Positions 1-9,276 of a stretch of DNA of 64,000 nt are shown here, one piece after another (position 1 is the first letter of the stretch; each line of letters opens with the position of its first letter). Made by a program: the position numbers and the translations under genes. Source of the DNA: Deltaproteobacteria bacterium (GTDB lineage: Bacteria > Bdellovibrionota > JACOXK01); contig JACPKQ010000027.1 of the NCBI GenBank assembly GCA_016186995.1, positions 61,022-125,021 on the forward strand. The letters are read 5' to 3'. The notes beneath the pieces are model-generated. The model did not search any database and was not told the origin of the DNA. It saw only the letters and a program-made list of their open reading frames with translations.

Positions 1-2772
1 ATCATTTATATCAAAACAAGAAACCAAAGCTTCATTAGCAGCTTTTAAACCTAAGCCTCCAAGTTTTTGAATAGCACCCATTCGCACCTTATTGGAAGTA
101 TCGCCTAAAGCCTCTATCAGAGTTTTACAGGTATCTTCTGGATTTGCGAGGTGAGTCAAAACCTCAATAGCTCTCAAGCGAACCTCTGGAGAAGGATCCC
201 TCAAAACACTTCGAGCCACTGATTTCCAGGCTGCGCTATCCCCAATCAACTCTAACGCACTCAAAGCTCGACTGCGCTCTTCAAGGGATAAAGATCCTCG
301 AAGAGTCCTTTCATACTGGACTGCAAAATCCTGGTCTGTGATACCTCTTTCTTTACGCAGATACAGGCGATAATCGACATCGAGAAAACTAAAAAATTGG
401 CGCATACACTCACTGTCTTCTTTTTCTAAAATAATAAGAACTTCTTTTTTTATTTTTTCATCCTTGAAATGGTTCATGACATCCGAAAAGAATTTTTTGT
501 TGCCGATCATGGAAATTCCTATGACGGCTGAGGCAACCAGGGAGAGATCTCTGTGTTTCAAAAGAAGAGAAAGTCCTGCTAAAGCTTCTTCTGAATGAAG
601 ATATCCTAGGGCTATACACGCTTTTTTCCTCACATGAATATCGGGATCACTCAGAGTCTTTAAAATAGGTTTCACGGCTGAAGTGTTTTTTAATTGCCCT
701 AAAGCAATCACACTTTCAGCCCTGACCCATTCACTGGCATCTTCGAGATGTTTCAAGAGAGCTTCAAGGGAACTTGAATCCTTGATCTGCGAGAGTGCAG
801 TGGCTGCTGCAACTCTCACCTTTTCTTCTGCATCTTCTATAAATATGTGCAGAAGTTTCACAACGGCAGGATGAACTGGATGTTTTATTTTTCCAAGTGT
901 CAAACAAGCCCCAACGCGTGAGAGCATATCTCTTAACTCCATCAAATGATCTACAAGATCTTGTGGTTCTATCTTGATAGTGGCCAAAGACTCTGAAACA
1001 ATTTCACGAAGCTTATCATCAGCATCTTTAAATAATTGAATTAAAGGTTTAATCACAGTTTGATCTGCCATTTTTCGCAAACTTAAAACTGCTTCAATTT
1101 GAACCTCTTGCTCTTCATCTTTGAGCATATCAACTAAAAATATCATAGCCTTCGGGTCTTTTAATTTGCCGAGGGCTTGCGCAACAATTCTTCTTACTTC
1201 GCTATCAGAATCAACTCTAGCCTCCATAATTTCAGGGATTATTTTTCCATCTGCAAACCTTATCAAAACCTTAAAAGCACTCCGGCGAATATAAAAATTA
1301 GGATCTTTAAGAGCAGGACGAAGCTTATCAAGAACACCTTTCAACTGCGCTACATCAATACGAGAGAAAAGCTCTACAGCTTTTTCACGCACAGTTTCTT
1401 CATCATCGGAAAGCGCTGTGATCAGCTCATCTACAATGTGTACCCCTTTTATTTTTGCAAGTGCACTTAATGCCTCTGCCCGAACACCCCATTCATTATC
1501 TTTCACTGCTCTTATGAGACTGTCTTGAGCTTGAGGGTTTCCAACTTGACCCAAGATTTCACATAACAAAGCACGCACCTGAAAATTGTCATGAGAGTGA
1601 CAATAATTTTTCATTGCCTGGAGAGCGCCACTTTTGCCAATATTTATTAAAAAGTCTTTACTTATTCGGCGAGTTTCTTGATCTTGAGAAGCGAGAGCCC
1701 TGATATTTTCTTGAACAACACCTAATCTCTCTAAAGCAGTTGCTGCCCGATACCTAATCTCCTTATGAGTATCATCCAATGCTTTTTCCAGAAGAGCCTG
1801 AGCTTTCGGACCAATCATTTCAAGTGCTTCAACAGCATGAATTCTTGTCCAGTGACTGGGGTCATTAAGCACCTGAACAAGAGGAGCAAGTGCCTTTTCA
1901 TCGGCAATCTTTCCCAAAGCAGCAGCTGCTGCAAGACGCACATTAGGTATCGAATCATAAAGCATAAGATTGATCAGAGGGTTCACGGCCTCCCTATCTT
2001 CTATTTTTCCCAACGCAACAACGCAGGCTTCACGAACTAATTCGCTCATGTCAGAGAGCTCTTGAATCAAAGAAGGTATAGCTTCAAGCGACTGAATCTC
2101 ACCGAGTATGTGAGCAGCGTTAATACGCACATTTTCATTTTTTGGATCTTTCAACTTTGGAAGTACTGCTGGTATCACTTTTTTTCCAAAGCCAACTAAA
2201 GCATTCACAATAAGAGGTGTTGAAACAGCATCAACTTGAGAGAGAGAATCTACCAGAAAAGGAATAGCAGCTTCATCATGAATAAGACGAAGTGCATCAG
2301 AACAACACCTTTTAACATTGGCTTCTTCTTCTGGATCCTGAAGATGTTTAATGAGCACTTTAACAGCTTGACTATGACCAATCCACCCAAGTTTTTTCGC
2401 TGCATGGGCACGGTGGCTCCACTCAGAAGATTCTTCCAACTCCTTGATATCAAAACTTATAAGATCTAATTTTTCATAAAGATTTCTTAATTTAACCTTT
2501 TGCTCAGGAGAACTTTTTTCAAAAGCTTCATCCAAAACTGGCTCAATAATGCTTAAGTCATATTTTTTGAGGATATAAGAAACTAACTGATCGTATTCAG
2601 ATTCCGGACGAATACCAATATCTTCAAAAAACTCTTTACATTCTTGTACTTTTTTTTCTGTTTGTTGACGTAAAAACTTCTTCCACAGCTCACTCATGAG
2701 CACAAGGAGAATACTCACGGAGATAACCCCCGCAAGAATATAAATTAAAAGTAATATCGTACGTTCTGGCAT
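1..2772 (-). CDS. Membrane-anchored giant HEAT-repeat protein (partial, C-terminus beyond window)
   Basis: Reading the reverse strand from the ATG at 2772 gives an open frame of 924 codons that reaches base 1 without a stop, so the C-terminus lies outside the window. Residues about 5-26 form one hydrophobic segment (a likely N-terminal membrane anchor), followed by a charged linker. From about residue 110 onward the protein is almost entirely HEAT/PBS-lyase-type repeats of about 31 residues, with recurring patterns such as VRxxAAxALGKI, DPxxxVR and AVxPLIxxL. Proteins of this kind are usually protein-interaction scaffolds. No catalytic motif is seen and the partner is unknown. Much of the opposite strand is also open, only as a by-product of the repeat codons. 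Confidence is high for the fold and low for the role. Confidence 0.88.
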   Translation of the reverse strand, partial: MPERTILLLIYILAGVISVSILLVLMSELWKKFLRQQTEKKVQECKEFFEDIGIRPESEYDQLVSYILKKYDLSIIEPVLDEAFEKSSPEQKVKLRNLYEKLDLISFDIKELEESSEWSHRAHAAKKLGWIGHSQAVKVLIKHLQDPEEEANVKRCCSDALRLIHDEAAIPFLVDSLSQVDAVSTPLIVNALVGFGKKVIPAVLPKLKDPKNENVRINAAHILGEIQSLEAIPSLIQELSDMSELVREACVVALGKIEDREAVNPLINLMLYDSIPNVRLAAAAALGKIADEKALAPLVQVLNDPSHWTRIHAVEALEMIGPKAQALLEKALDDTHKEIRYRAATALERLGVVQENIRALASQDQETRRISKDFLINIGKSGALQAMKNYCHSHDNFQVRALLCEILGQVGNPQAQDSLIRAVKDNEWGVRAEALSALAKIKGVHIVDELITALSDDEETVREKAVELFSRIDVAQLKGVLDKLRPALKDPNFYIRRSAFKVLIRFADGKIIPEIMEARVDSDSEVRRIVAQALGKLKDPKAMIFLVDMLKDEEQEVQIEAVLSLRKMADQTVIKPLIQLFKDADDKLREIVSESLATIKIEPQDLVDHLMELRDMLSRVGACLTLGKIKHPVHPAVVKLLHIFIEDAEEKVRVAAATALSQIKDSSSLEALLKHLEDASEWVRAESVIALGQLKNTSAVKPILKTLSDPDIHVRKKACIALGYLHSEEALAGLSLLLKHRDLSLVASAVIGISMIGNKKFFSDVMNHFKDEKIKKEVLIILEKEDSECMRQFFSFLDVDYRLYLRKERGITDQDFAVQYERTLRGSLSLEERSRALSALELIGDSAAWKSVARSVLRDPSPEVRLRAIEVLTHLANPEDTCKTLIEALGDTSNKVRMGAIQKLGGLGLKAANEALVSCFDIND

Positions 2773-2871
2773 GGTTTCTTTCCAGATAACGTATCGGCAT
2801 TTTCCCTTGTTATCCTGAGGACTTGTTGAGGACCCCAAGGACAGTTCTTTGTGATTGGGATTCTACAATTG

Positions 2872-2905
2872 TGGCGGAGAGGGAGGGATTCGAACCCACG
2901 GAGCC
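2872..2905 (-). pseudogene. 3' fragment of a tRNA-Ser
   Basis: On the reverse strand this carries the T-arm, 3' acceptor strand and CCA of a tRNA-Ser. The first 26 bases are identical to the 3' end of the intact tRNA-Ser at 3106-3198. The sequence further 5' (reverse strand) does not make a D-arm, anticodon arm or matching acceptor strand, so this is not a complete tRNA. It could be a degraded duplicate or the scar of an element that integrated at the tRNA 3' end. No integrase is present nearby. Confidence 0.7.
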
Positions 2906-3105
2906 GTCTACAATTAAAAATTTATATAGATACTTGATCTTAGCGAAGTTGCGAGAGAACGGAGCAACTGAGCTTAGATCAATAGGCGTAAACTCTTTTC
3001 ATTCAATGAGAGCGAGCCTGAAAGGCGAAGATCGAATTAGAAAAGAGGGTATGAGATATTTGTGAGCGGGAAAAAAAGAACTGGGTGCATTGTAAATGAG
3101 GAATG

Positions 3106-3198
3106 TGGCGGAGAGGGAGGGATTCGAACCCTCGATACACCTTTTGAGTGTATAACGGTTTAGCAAACCGCCGCCTTCGGCCTCTCGGCCACCTCTCC
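3106..3198 (-). tRNA. tRNA-Ser (anticodon GCT)
   Basis: The reverse strand folds as a class II tRNA of 93 nt: acceptor GGAGAGG pairing with CCTCTCC, anticodon loop containing GCT, a long variable arm (TACACTC...GGTGTA), T-loop GGTTCGAATCC, and an encoded CCA. GCT decodes AGC/AGU serine codons. A 26-bp copy of its 3' end lies 234 bp away at 2872. Confidence 0.95.
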
Positions 3199-3278
3199 AA
3201 GAAAAAAAGATTCCCCGGTTAAACCGAGGAATGACGTTGAATATTCAAGCATTAAACTTAAAAAGGCTCAAGACAAAT

Positions 3279-4718
3279 TTAAAAGAGAATCTCTAAAAGC
3301 TCTTTTACACCGTCCCAATGGTAAGGTTCGCCACCTTCTTTCACAACTTCATTAAGAATATGGTTTGGGTCTTTAAAGTATCCATTAAGCCCTAGAAAAT
3401 GTCCAAGCTCACGAGTTAAAATACGAGTCATATCGTATCTTTCATCTGAATCTAAACACACATTTTCAGTACCTAATGAACCTTCTTTCAAAAAACTTTC
3501 AACATCTTGACGAACACAAAAACCCTTTTCTTGATTCAGAATGAAAACATCTTTTTCTTCAAGCATAAGGTATTCATAAGTAAAAGACCCATGGCCTTGC
3601 TTAGAAATAGCGATTGGATCCGATATTTTTCTCATATCATCTTTTTCCGGAAAGTTAGAAACTAAAAGCAAAGCATTAACTCCATCAGGATAAAGAACAT
3701 GAGTGTTTCCAAGAGAAGCATTTAAAGACTCAACAAAGAACTGAATCCTACTTGGATCTTTTTTTGCTTCATCGTCTAACATTTTTTGAGTTGCTGCATC
3801 TTCGTCAAAACTTCTTAAACGAACATGTGCCGGAAGAACTTTTTGCCATTCAGAAAGTGCATATTTTAAAGAAGCTCTGAAAAGTTCATTGCCTAAGATT
3901 TGTGAGTCCACTGCTAAATGAAAGCTTCTGTTCTGAGTTGGAAATTCTTCTGTATTTTCATTTGCCTTTGATGGATTTGTGATATCTCGTATTAAATCAT
4001 TAAGCGCGCCACTACCTTGAGATCTAAAAGATTTAATATTTAAAACGTCAGAAACTTTTGTTTTTAAACTGTCTGAAAGAAGATTGATTTCTTCATATGC
4101 ATAACCATGAGTTGTTTCCTTCTTATAGAGATGCCAACCTTGAGCCACATTTTTACTAAACATAGATTGAACAACCTTCTCGTGTTTTCCAATTCTTTCT
4201 AAAGCTTCAAAAAGCTTTTGATAAAGTTGAGTAAAAACTAAATGGGTTGTTTCAAGTTGCTTGCGTGCTTCCAATTGTTCTTTTGTAAGTTGAGACAAGT
4301 CCCCCAGCCCCTCTCTTTCAAATAAGTTAGAAATAAGACTTCTAAAATGATCAAGATGCTCTTGTTTCTGGCTCCAAAATTGCTGTTCTTTCTCAAGGCT
4401 TAATGCATCACTACTTTTTATAAGCTGATTAACATAATTACGGTAGGAATCCACATCAAATAATGAATTCAAAGCAGCTTCTAATTGAGCTATCGAAACA
4501 TCACTTATATAAAATTCTTTATTGGGAATATTCTTTTCAATCTCTAAAACTCGATCGACTGTCGTTTTTAAAGCAGCAATCTTATTGTATTCTTCACTTA
4601 ACACTACGTGAATGGCCTCTGTCTTTTTTTCGAGTGAAAATGATTGTTTTAATTTATCAATAGCACCACACGAAATAAAACCAAAACTTAACAAACCTAA
4701 TATTAGAATTCTTCTCAT
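3279..4718 (-). CDS. Lipoprotein with a degenerate metzincin-like motif
   Basis: This 479-residue protein starts with a type II signal peptide (lipobox FISC, Cys about 17), so it should be a lipoprotein. The N-terminal half is helical and charged, with likely coiled coil. Near the C-terminus, residues 436-446 read RELGHFLGLNG, which resembles the zinc motif HExxHxxGxxH of matrixin/metzincin proteases, but the first and third His are replaced by Arg and Gly. It may be an inactive protease-like domain or a divergent one. A sigma-54-type promoter lies upstream (4810-4825). The next gene downstream on this strand begins beyond the tRNA-Ser at 3106-3198, so this gene appears to be a single unit. 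No specific function can be assigned. Confidence 0.75.
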   Translation of the reverse strand: MRRILILGLLSFGFISCGAIDKLKQSFSLEKKTEAIHVVLSEEYNKIAALKTTVDRVLEIEKNIPNKEFYISDVSIAQLEAALNSLFDVDSYRNYVNQLIKSSDALSLEKEQQFWSQKQEHLDHFRSLISNLFEREGLGDLSQLTKEQLEARKQLETTHLVFTQLYQKLFEALERIGKHEKVVQSMFSKNVAQGWHLYKKETTHGYAYEEINLLSDSLKTKVSDVLNIKSFRSQGSGALNDLIRDITNPSKANENTEEFPTQNRSFHLAVDSQILGNELFRASLKYALSEWQKVLPAHVRLRSFDEDAATQKMLDDEAKKDPSRIQFFVESLNASLGNTHVLYPDGVNALLLVSNFPEKDDMRKISDPIAISKQGHGSFTYEYLMLEEKDVFILNQEKGFCVRQDVESFLKEGSLGTENVCLDSDERYDMTRILTRELGHFLGLNGYFKDPNHILNEVVKEGGEPYHWDGVKELLEILF

Positions 4719-4809
4719 TTTTTAAACTCCTTTTACAAAGTGGCGTCGCTTTTTAGATCCCCGTCGTTGCCTTCGATAAACTATTTCTATACCCAACAGA
4801 GCTTAAGTT

Positions 4810-4825
4810 AGCAACCATCGTGCCA
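4810..4825 (-). promoter_or_regulatory. Sigma-54 (-24/-12) promoter of the 3279-4718 lipoprotein gene
   Basis: Reverse strand reads TGGCACGATGGTTGCT, a full match to the sigma-54 consensus TGGCACGRNNNTTGCW with correct -24 GG to -12 GC spacing. It sits about 90 bp upstream of the lipoprotein start codon at 4718. Expression would then need an enhancer-binding activator; no activator gene or clear enhancer site is seen in the window. Confidence 0.75.
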
Positions 4826-4925
4826 AAATAAAAAGAATGTTAACTATTGAGAAATATTAAGAAATGAGTTTTGGACTCATTATAAAAAGCTCATTTTGAG
4901 CCCTTAAAAAGACATTTTTTGACGC

Positions 4926-7295
4926 TTATTTTTGAAGAACAACTTCAACGCGGAAGACTTTCTTTTGCTTGGGGGTTGGAACGATATTCCCTTTTAACTT
5001 CTTACCATTTAAAGTTATGTGGGGCTTGCCTTTTTCTAAACCATGAGGATTTTTAACATGAATATGGTACACAGAACCTCTAAAAATTCTTTTTACTTTA
5101 AACTCTTTCCAGTTTTTGGGAATAACAGGATCCATCATAAGCCCTTCATAAGTAGGCTTTATACCTAAAATCCATTGATGGGCTGCCATAAACATCCAAG
5201 CAGCTGTTCCTGTATTCCAGGTAAAAGCCCCTTCTCCCATTTCACGATTATCGTGTCCTAAAACATATTCTGGATAAACATAAGGCTCTGTTTTATAAAT
5301 ATCTAAAGTTTTTTCCGGGTTAAAAGGTGTTATCTTTTTAAAAAGCTCATAAGCCTTGTTTCCTAAACCAGCCTTAGCATAAGCAACAATCATAAAAGCA
5401 CAGGCATGAGAAAAAATAGCTGCGTTTTCTTTTGTACCGGGGGCAAAAGCTGTGATTCGCCCAATTGTAGGATCATATTTTTTATAAGAAGGTGAAAAAA
5501 GATAAGGACCAAACTCTGTTTCTAAATTTTTTTCAACCGCAGTGAGAAGTTTTTTCTGCCTCCATTCATCACAGACGTCCGCTAAAATAGCCCAGCTTTG
5601 CGGGTTTAAATAAATTTTTCCTTCTTTATTTTTATGCGATCCAATTATTTTCCCCTCATCTGTAAAAAGAGAAATATACCAATCTCCATCCCAAGCTTTA
5701 TCGTTTAAAATTTTTGCACTCTTCTCTGCTTCCCTTTTAAACCGTTTAGCCCATTTATTTCTTTTAAGATAAAATGAAAGTTCTTCCATCTGCCTTAAGG
5801 CACGAACATAAGCCATACCTAACCAAATAGATTCCCCTTTTCCTTTAATACCACAACGATCAAAAGCATCATTCCAATCCGCTTTCCAAAACAAAGGTAG
5901 TCCATGGGGACCTACAGCCCCCTTAAAATGCTCCATCGCTTGTACACAGTGTTCCCATACTGTTGCTTCTTTACCTCTCAAATAAGAAATTTTTTCTTTG
6001 AGAAAATCAAAATCGCCTGTTTCTTTAAGATAAGCGGTCACCAGGTAAGGAATCCACACGGCAACATCCCCCTTTCCTAAAATACCTGTGCTTGAACCCA
6101 TCTCCCAAGGGCCTTCAATTTCAGAAAATCCTGCTACAGCATGCCCCGTTTCATATTGATTTTGTAAAAGCATTTTTATTTTTTCTTTAGCCTGAGCTGA
6201 ATCTAAAGCACAGAAGGCTTCTGTATCTTGTGCTGTGTCTCTAAACCCACGTCCACCTTCACCAGGATTATAAGGTGCAGCCGAACGCCACTGGGTAACT
6301 TGAATAAGCTGATACTTCCCCCAATAATTATTCATAAGATCAAATTCAGAATCGGGTGTTTCAACATGACACACACCCAAACGTTTTTGCCATATTTGCT
6401 TCACTTCTTTTAATTCTTTTTGTGTCGTTTGAAGATTGTGATATTTTTTAACTAATTTTTGTATTTCTTTTTTATCTTCAGCAAAGCCAAGGCAAAAAGT
6501 CATTTCTTTTTCTTCACCTGGTTTCAGTTCAATATCTAGTTTAAGAACACCCACCAGTTCTTTACCCCTAGTAGGTGTGTTAGATACTTTGTTATTTTTA
6601 ACTGCTTCTGGGGCACAAAGATAACCATAGTTTCCTAAAAACTTTTCACTATCCACTTCAAACCCATCTACTTTTTCTGATGAGGTTAAAAACCCATAAG
6701 TCTCATAAGGCCTTGCTGAGGTTGGGTGTTTAAAAGCAACGAGTGTATTGTTTTCTTGCTCAAAATATCCTTCATTATAAAGAACAAGAATATTTTTAAA
6801 ATTCTGTTCCATATAAAAATCACCCAATAAAAAAGAAACATAAGGAAAAATGCTTAAACTTTTTTTGGTATGAGAATTATTTTTAATTTTAAAACACCAC
6901 ACCTCACAAGGATCATCGTTTGGAACAAAATAAGTTGTTTCTGTTTCAATATTATTGTTTGAGGCTTTAAGAACAGCATAACCAAAACCATAAGTCATTC
7001 GCCAAGAATCTAAATCTTTACAAAGTGGTTGCCATTGAGGCGTCCAAAAATCTTTTGTTTCATTCTCTCGAATATAAATATAACGTCCTGGACGATCACT
7101 TCTTTGATCAATGTAGTTTAAAATTCGGTGAAGTTTACAGTCTTTATAATAACTATAGCCTCCTCCTGTGTGGGATAAAATAGCGTGGTAAACATGGTTA
7201 CTTAAATAATGGTACCAAGGACGCGGGGTATTGGGTTGAGTGATAACGTACTCTTTCCCATCTTTGTCAAAATATCCAATACTAGCTAACCCCAT
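4926..7295 (-). CDS. Glycoside hydrolase family 94 phosphorylase (cellobiose phosphorylase-like)
   Basis: This 789-residue protein matches the GH94 layout: an N-terminal beta-sandwich (residues about 1-290), a helical linker, then an (alpha/alpha)6 barrel. Recognisable barrel segments are GFRDTAQDTEAF (about 350-361), DWNDAFDRC (473-481, with Asp476 the likely general acid) and GEGAFTWNTGTAAW near residue 700. GH94 enzymes phosphorolyse beta-glucosides such as cellobiose, chitobiose or cyclic/linear beta-glucans to a sugar 1-phosphate. The substrate cannot be read from the sequence. There is no signal peptide, so it should be cytoplasmic. It lies 46 bp upstream of the split transketolase genes on the same strand, consistent with feeding central carbon metabolism. 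Confidence 0.88.
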   Translation of the reverse strand: MGLASIGYFDKDGKEYVITQPNTPRPWYHYLSNHVYHAILSHTGGGYSYYKDCKLHRILNYIDQRSDRPGRYIYIRENETKDFWTPQWQPLCKDLDSWRMTYGFGYAVLKASNNNIETETTYFVPNDDPCEVWCFKIKNNSHTKKSLSIFPYVSFLLGDFYMEQNFKNILVLYNEGYFEQENNTLVAFKHPTSARPYETYGFLTSSEKVDGFEVDSEKFLGNYGYLCAPEAVKNNKVSNTPTRGKELVGVLKLDIELKPGEEKEMTFCLGFAEDKKEIQKLVKKYHNLQTTQKELKEVKQIWQKRLGVCHVETPDSEFDLMNNYWGKYQLIQVTQWRSAAPYNPGEGGRGFRDTAQDTEAFCALDSAQAKEKIKMLLQNQYETGHAVAGFSEIEGPWEMGSSTGILGKGDVAVWIPYLVTAYLKETGDFDFLKEKISYLRGKEATVWEHCVQAMEHFKGAVGPHGLPLFWKADWNDAFDRCGIKGKGESIWLGMAYVRALRQMEELSFYLKRNKWAKRFKREAEKSAKILNDKAWDGDWYISLFTDEGKIIGSHKNKEGKIYLNPQSWAILADVCDEWRQKKLLTAVEKNLETEFGPYLFSPSYKKYDPTIGRITAFAPGTKENAAIFSHACAFMIVAYAKAGLGNKAYELFKKITPFNPEKTLDIYKTEPYVYPEYVLGHDNREMGEGAFTWNTGTAAWMFMAAHQWILGIKPTYEGLMMDPVIPKNWKEFKVKRIFRGSVYHIHVKNPHGLEKGKPHITLNGKKLKGNIVPTPKQKKVFRVEVVLQK

Positions 7296-7341
7296 CAGCC
7301 TTCTTATCGGCTATTTGGAATAGAATTTTAAAGAGGATATA

Positions 7342-8268
7342 TTACTTTTGAAGAAACTTTTTAATTTTTGAAAAGATACCTTCAGCATCAAGACCATATT
7401 TTTTATAAACATCTTCGGGCGTCCCGCTTTCAGCATACACATCATTCACGCCAATTCTTAAAAGTTTTCGTGGGGTTTGTTCTGAAAGTGCTTCAGCTAC
7501 AGCACCTCCTAGCCCACCATAAATATTATGGTCTTCAACAGTCACAAATTTTTCAATCTTTTTAGATAAATTAAAAATAAGCTCTTTATCTAAAGGTTTA
7601 ATGGTGTGAATATTAACAACAGTTGCTTTAACACCAAGCTTTTCAAGCTCTTCTGCCGCTTGAAGTGTATTATAAACAACTCCACCCGTTGCTAAAAGGG
7701 CAACATCTTTTCCTTCTTTTAAAACATCACCTTTACCAAACTGAAATTTGTATCTGAGAGTGTGAACATCTTCTAACGCTTGACGAGTAAGCCTTATGTA
7801 AACTGGGCCTTTGTGTTGGAGCATGTATTCAATACATTGTTTTGTCTCAATTTCATCAGCAGGTTGAACAATACTCATCTCAGGTAGAGATCGCATGCAG
7901 GCAATATCTTCAAGTGACATTTGGGTATAACCATCTTCACCAATACCAATACCACAGTGGGTTCCCACCATTTTTACATTAGCTCGGTTGTAAGCTAGAG
8001 ATATGCGAATGGTTTCAAATCGGCCTATGAGAAAACAAGCAAAACTACAAACGAAAGGTTTTTTTCCAGCTAAAGCAAGCCCAGCTCCGATACCAATCAT
8101 GTTAGCTTCAGCAATACCTACTTCAAACCAACGATGTGGAAATTTTTTTGAAAACTTTTGTGTTTGAGTTGATTTTGAAAGATCAGCATCTAAAACAATA
8201 AGATCTTTGTCTTTTTCACCCAATTCTAAAATAGCTTCTCCAAAAGCAGCTCGCGTTGCCTTAGCCAT
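7342..8268 (-). CDS. Transketolase, C-terminal subunit
   Basis: The 308 residues cover the pyrimidine-binding and C-terminal domains of transketolase. Motifs include the conserved glutamate region FEVGIAEANMIG, and the C-terminal domain segment LLATGGVVYNTLQAAEELE. It overlaps the N-terminal subunit gene at 8261 by 8 bp, so the two halves are translationally coupled and should assemble into one ThDP-dependent enzyme. Split transketolases of this size are common in archaea and several bacterial phyla. The reaction is transfer of two-carbon ketol units in the non-oxidative pentose phosphate pathway. Confidence 0.9.
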   Translation of the reverse strand: MAKATRAAFGEAILELGEKDKDLIVLDADLSKSTQTQKFSKKFPHRWFEVGIAEANMIGIGAGLALAGKKPFVCSFACFLIGRFETIRISLAYNRANVKMVGTHCGIGIGEDGYTQMSLEDIACMRSLPEMSIVQPADEIETKQCIEYMLQHKGPVYIRLTRQALEDVHTLRYKFQFGKGDVLKEGKDVALLATGGVVYNTLQAAEELEKLGVKATVVNIHTIKPLDKELIFNLSKKIEKFVTVEDHNIYGGLGGAVAEALSEQTPRKLLRIGVNDVYAESGTPEDVYKKYGLDAEGIFSKIKKFLQK

Positions 8269-9130
8269 TTAAAATCTCCTTAATTGCCTTTTCCCCTTCT
8301 TCTTGTGAAGGTGCTTTACCATGCCAATCAATCACGCCCTCCATAAAAGAAACACCTTTTCCTTTAACAGTGTGTGCAATAATAAAAGTGGGTTTGTCTT
8401 TGATGGAATCAGCTTCATATAAAGCATTCAAAATTTCTTCTAAATTGTGCCCGTTGATTTCAATAACATGCCAATTAAAAGATTTTAATTTTTCAGCAAT
8501 AGGTTCAATATCCATAACTTCTTTTACAGGCCCATCAATTTGTCCTTGATTATAATCAAGAATGCACACCAAATTATCTAACTTAAATTTAGGAGCACTC
8601 ATGAAAGCCTCCCACATTTGCCCTTCTTGAATTTCACCATCACCGATCATGCAATAAGTTTTATAGTTTTTTTCATCAATTTTAGCTGCCAATGCCATAC
8701 CTTGAGCAATGGATAAGCCCACCCCTAAAGAGCCAGCTGAAGTTTCCATTAAAGGAAGTCTGAAATGATCTGGATGGCCTTGCATACGGCTGTTAATTTT
8801 CCGAAGGGTCATCACCTCTTTTTCTTCTAAATACCCGGCCTTCACAAGCGTTGCGTAAAGTGCAGGAACACCATGGCCTTTTGATAAAACAAAACGATCT
8901 CTTAAAGGGTCTGTAGGGTCGTAATTCATTTTATGAAAATAAAGACAGGTAAGAATATCAGTTGCTGAAAGGGAACCACCGGGATGGCCAGAGCCAGCCT
9001 CTACAAGCATTTTGATAATGAGAACACGAATATCGCGTGCTCTATTTTTCAAAGACTCTAACTTTTTTACATTCATTCTCGCGCTCATTTTAATGAGGAG
9101 GAAGATACTGGAAATCCTCAAAGAAAACAA
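8261..9130 (-). CDS. Transketolase, N-terminal subunit
   Basis: The protein holds the ThDP-binding domain: SGHPGGSLSATD, the GHGVPALYA segment, and the GDGEIQEGQMWEA motif that binds Mg/ThDP. With the downstream C-terminal subunit it forms a split transketolase. The start is uncertain. The longest frame begins at 9130, but the first residues are hydrophobic and unlike the family, so ATG 9088 or ATG 9076 (giving MNVKKLESLKNRARDIR...) is more likely. No good Shine-Dalgarno sequence decides between them. The gene is divergent from tRNA-Leu and rnr. Confidence 0.9.
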   Translation of the reverse strand: MFSLRISSIFLLIKMSARMNVKKLESLKNRARDIRVLIIKMLVEAGSGHPGGSLSATDILTCLYFHKMNYDPTDPLRDRFVLSKGHGVPALYATLVKAGYLEEKEVMTLRKINSRMQGHPDHFRLPLMETSAGSLGVGLSIAQGMALAAKIDEKNYKTYCMIGDGEIQEGQMWEAFMSAPKFKLDNLVCILDYNQGQIDGPVKEVMDIEPIAEKLKSFNWHVIEINGHNLEEILNALYEADSIKDKPTFIIAHTVKGKGVSFMEGVIDWHGKAPSQEEGEKAIKEILNG

Positions 9131-9170
9131 GCTTGCTATTTCACGTCTGACGTTGCATAAAAAGTTTAAG

Positions 9171-9253
9171 GCCCAGGTGGCGGAACGGCAGACGCGCTCG
9201 TTTCAGGGGCGAGTGGGAGTGATCCCGTAAGAGTTCAAATCTCTTCCTGGGCA
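9171..9253 (+). tRNA. tRNA-Leu (anticodon CAG)
   Basis: An 83-nt class II tRNA: acceptor GCCCAGG with CCTGGGC, discriminator A (typical for Leu), anticodon loop with CAG, variable arm GTGGGAGTGATCCCGT, and T-loop GTTCAAATC. CCA is not encoded; the sequence continues AAATATT. It decodes CUG. It lies 23 bp upstream of rnr. Confidence 0.93.
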
Positions 9254-9276
9254 AATATTCATGATAGGATAAAAAA

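Noticed and set aside
683-2469. Plus-strand frames of 63-97 codons
   Set aside because: All are antisense to the HEAT-repeat gene, which is open across the whole interval.
2823-3065. 80-codon frame between the HEAT gene and tRNA-Ser
   Set aside because: It reads antisense through the tRNA-Ser fragment and has no ribosome site.
9089-9130. Signal peptide on the transketolase N-terminal subunit
   Set aside because: The hydrophobic start depends on an unlikely upstream start codon; the enzyme is cytoplasmic and family members begin near ATG 9076-9088.
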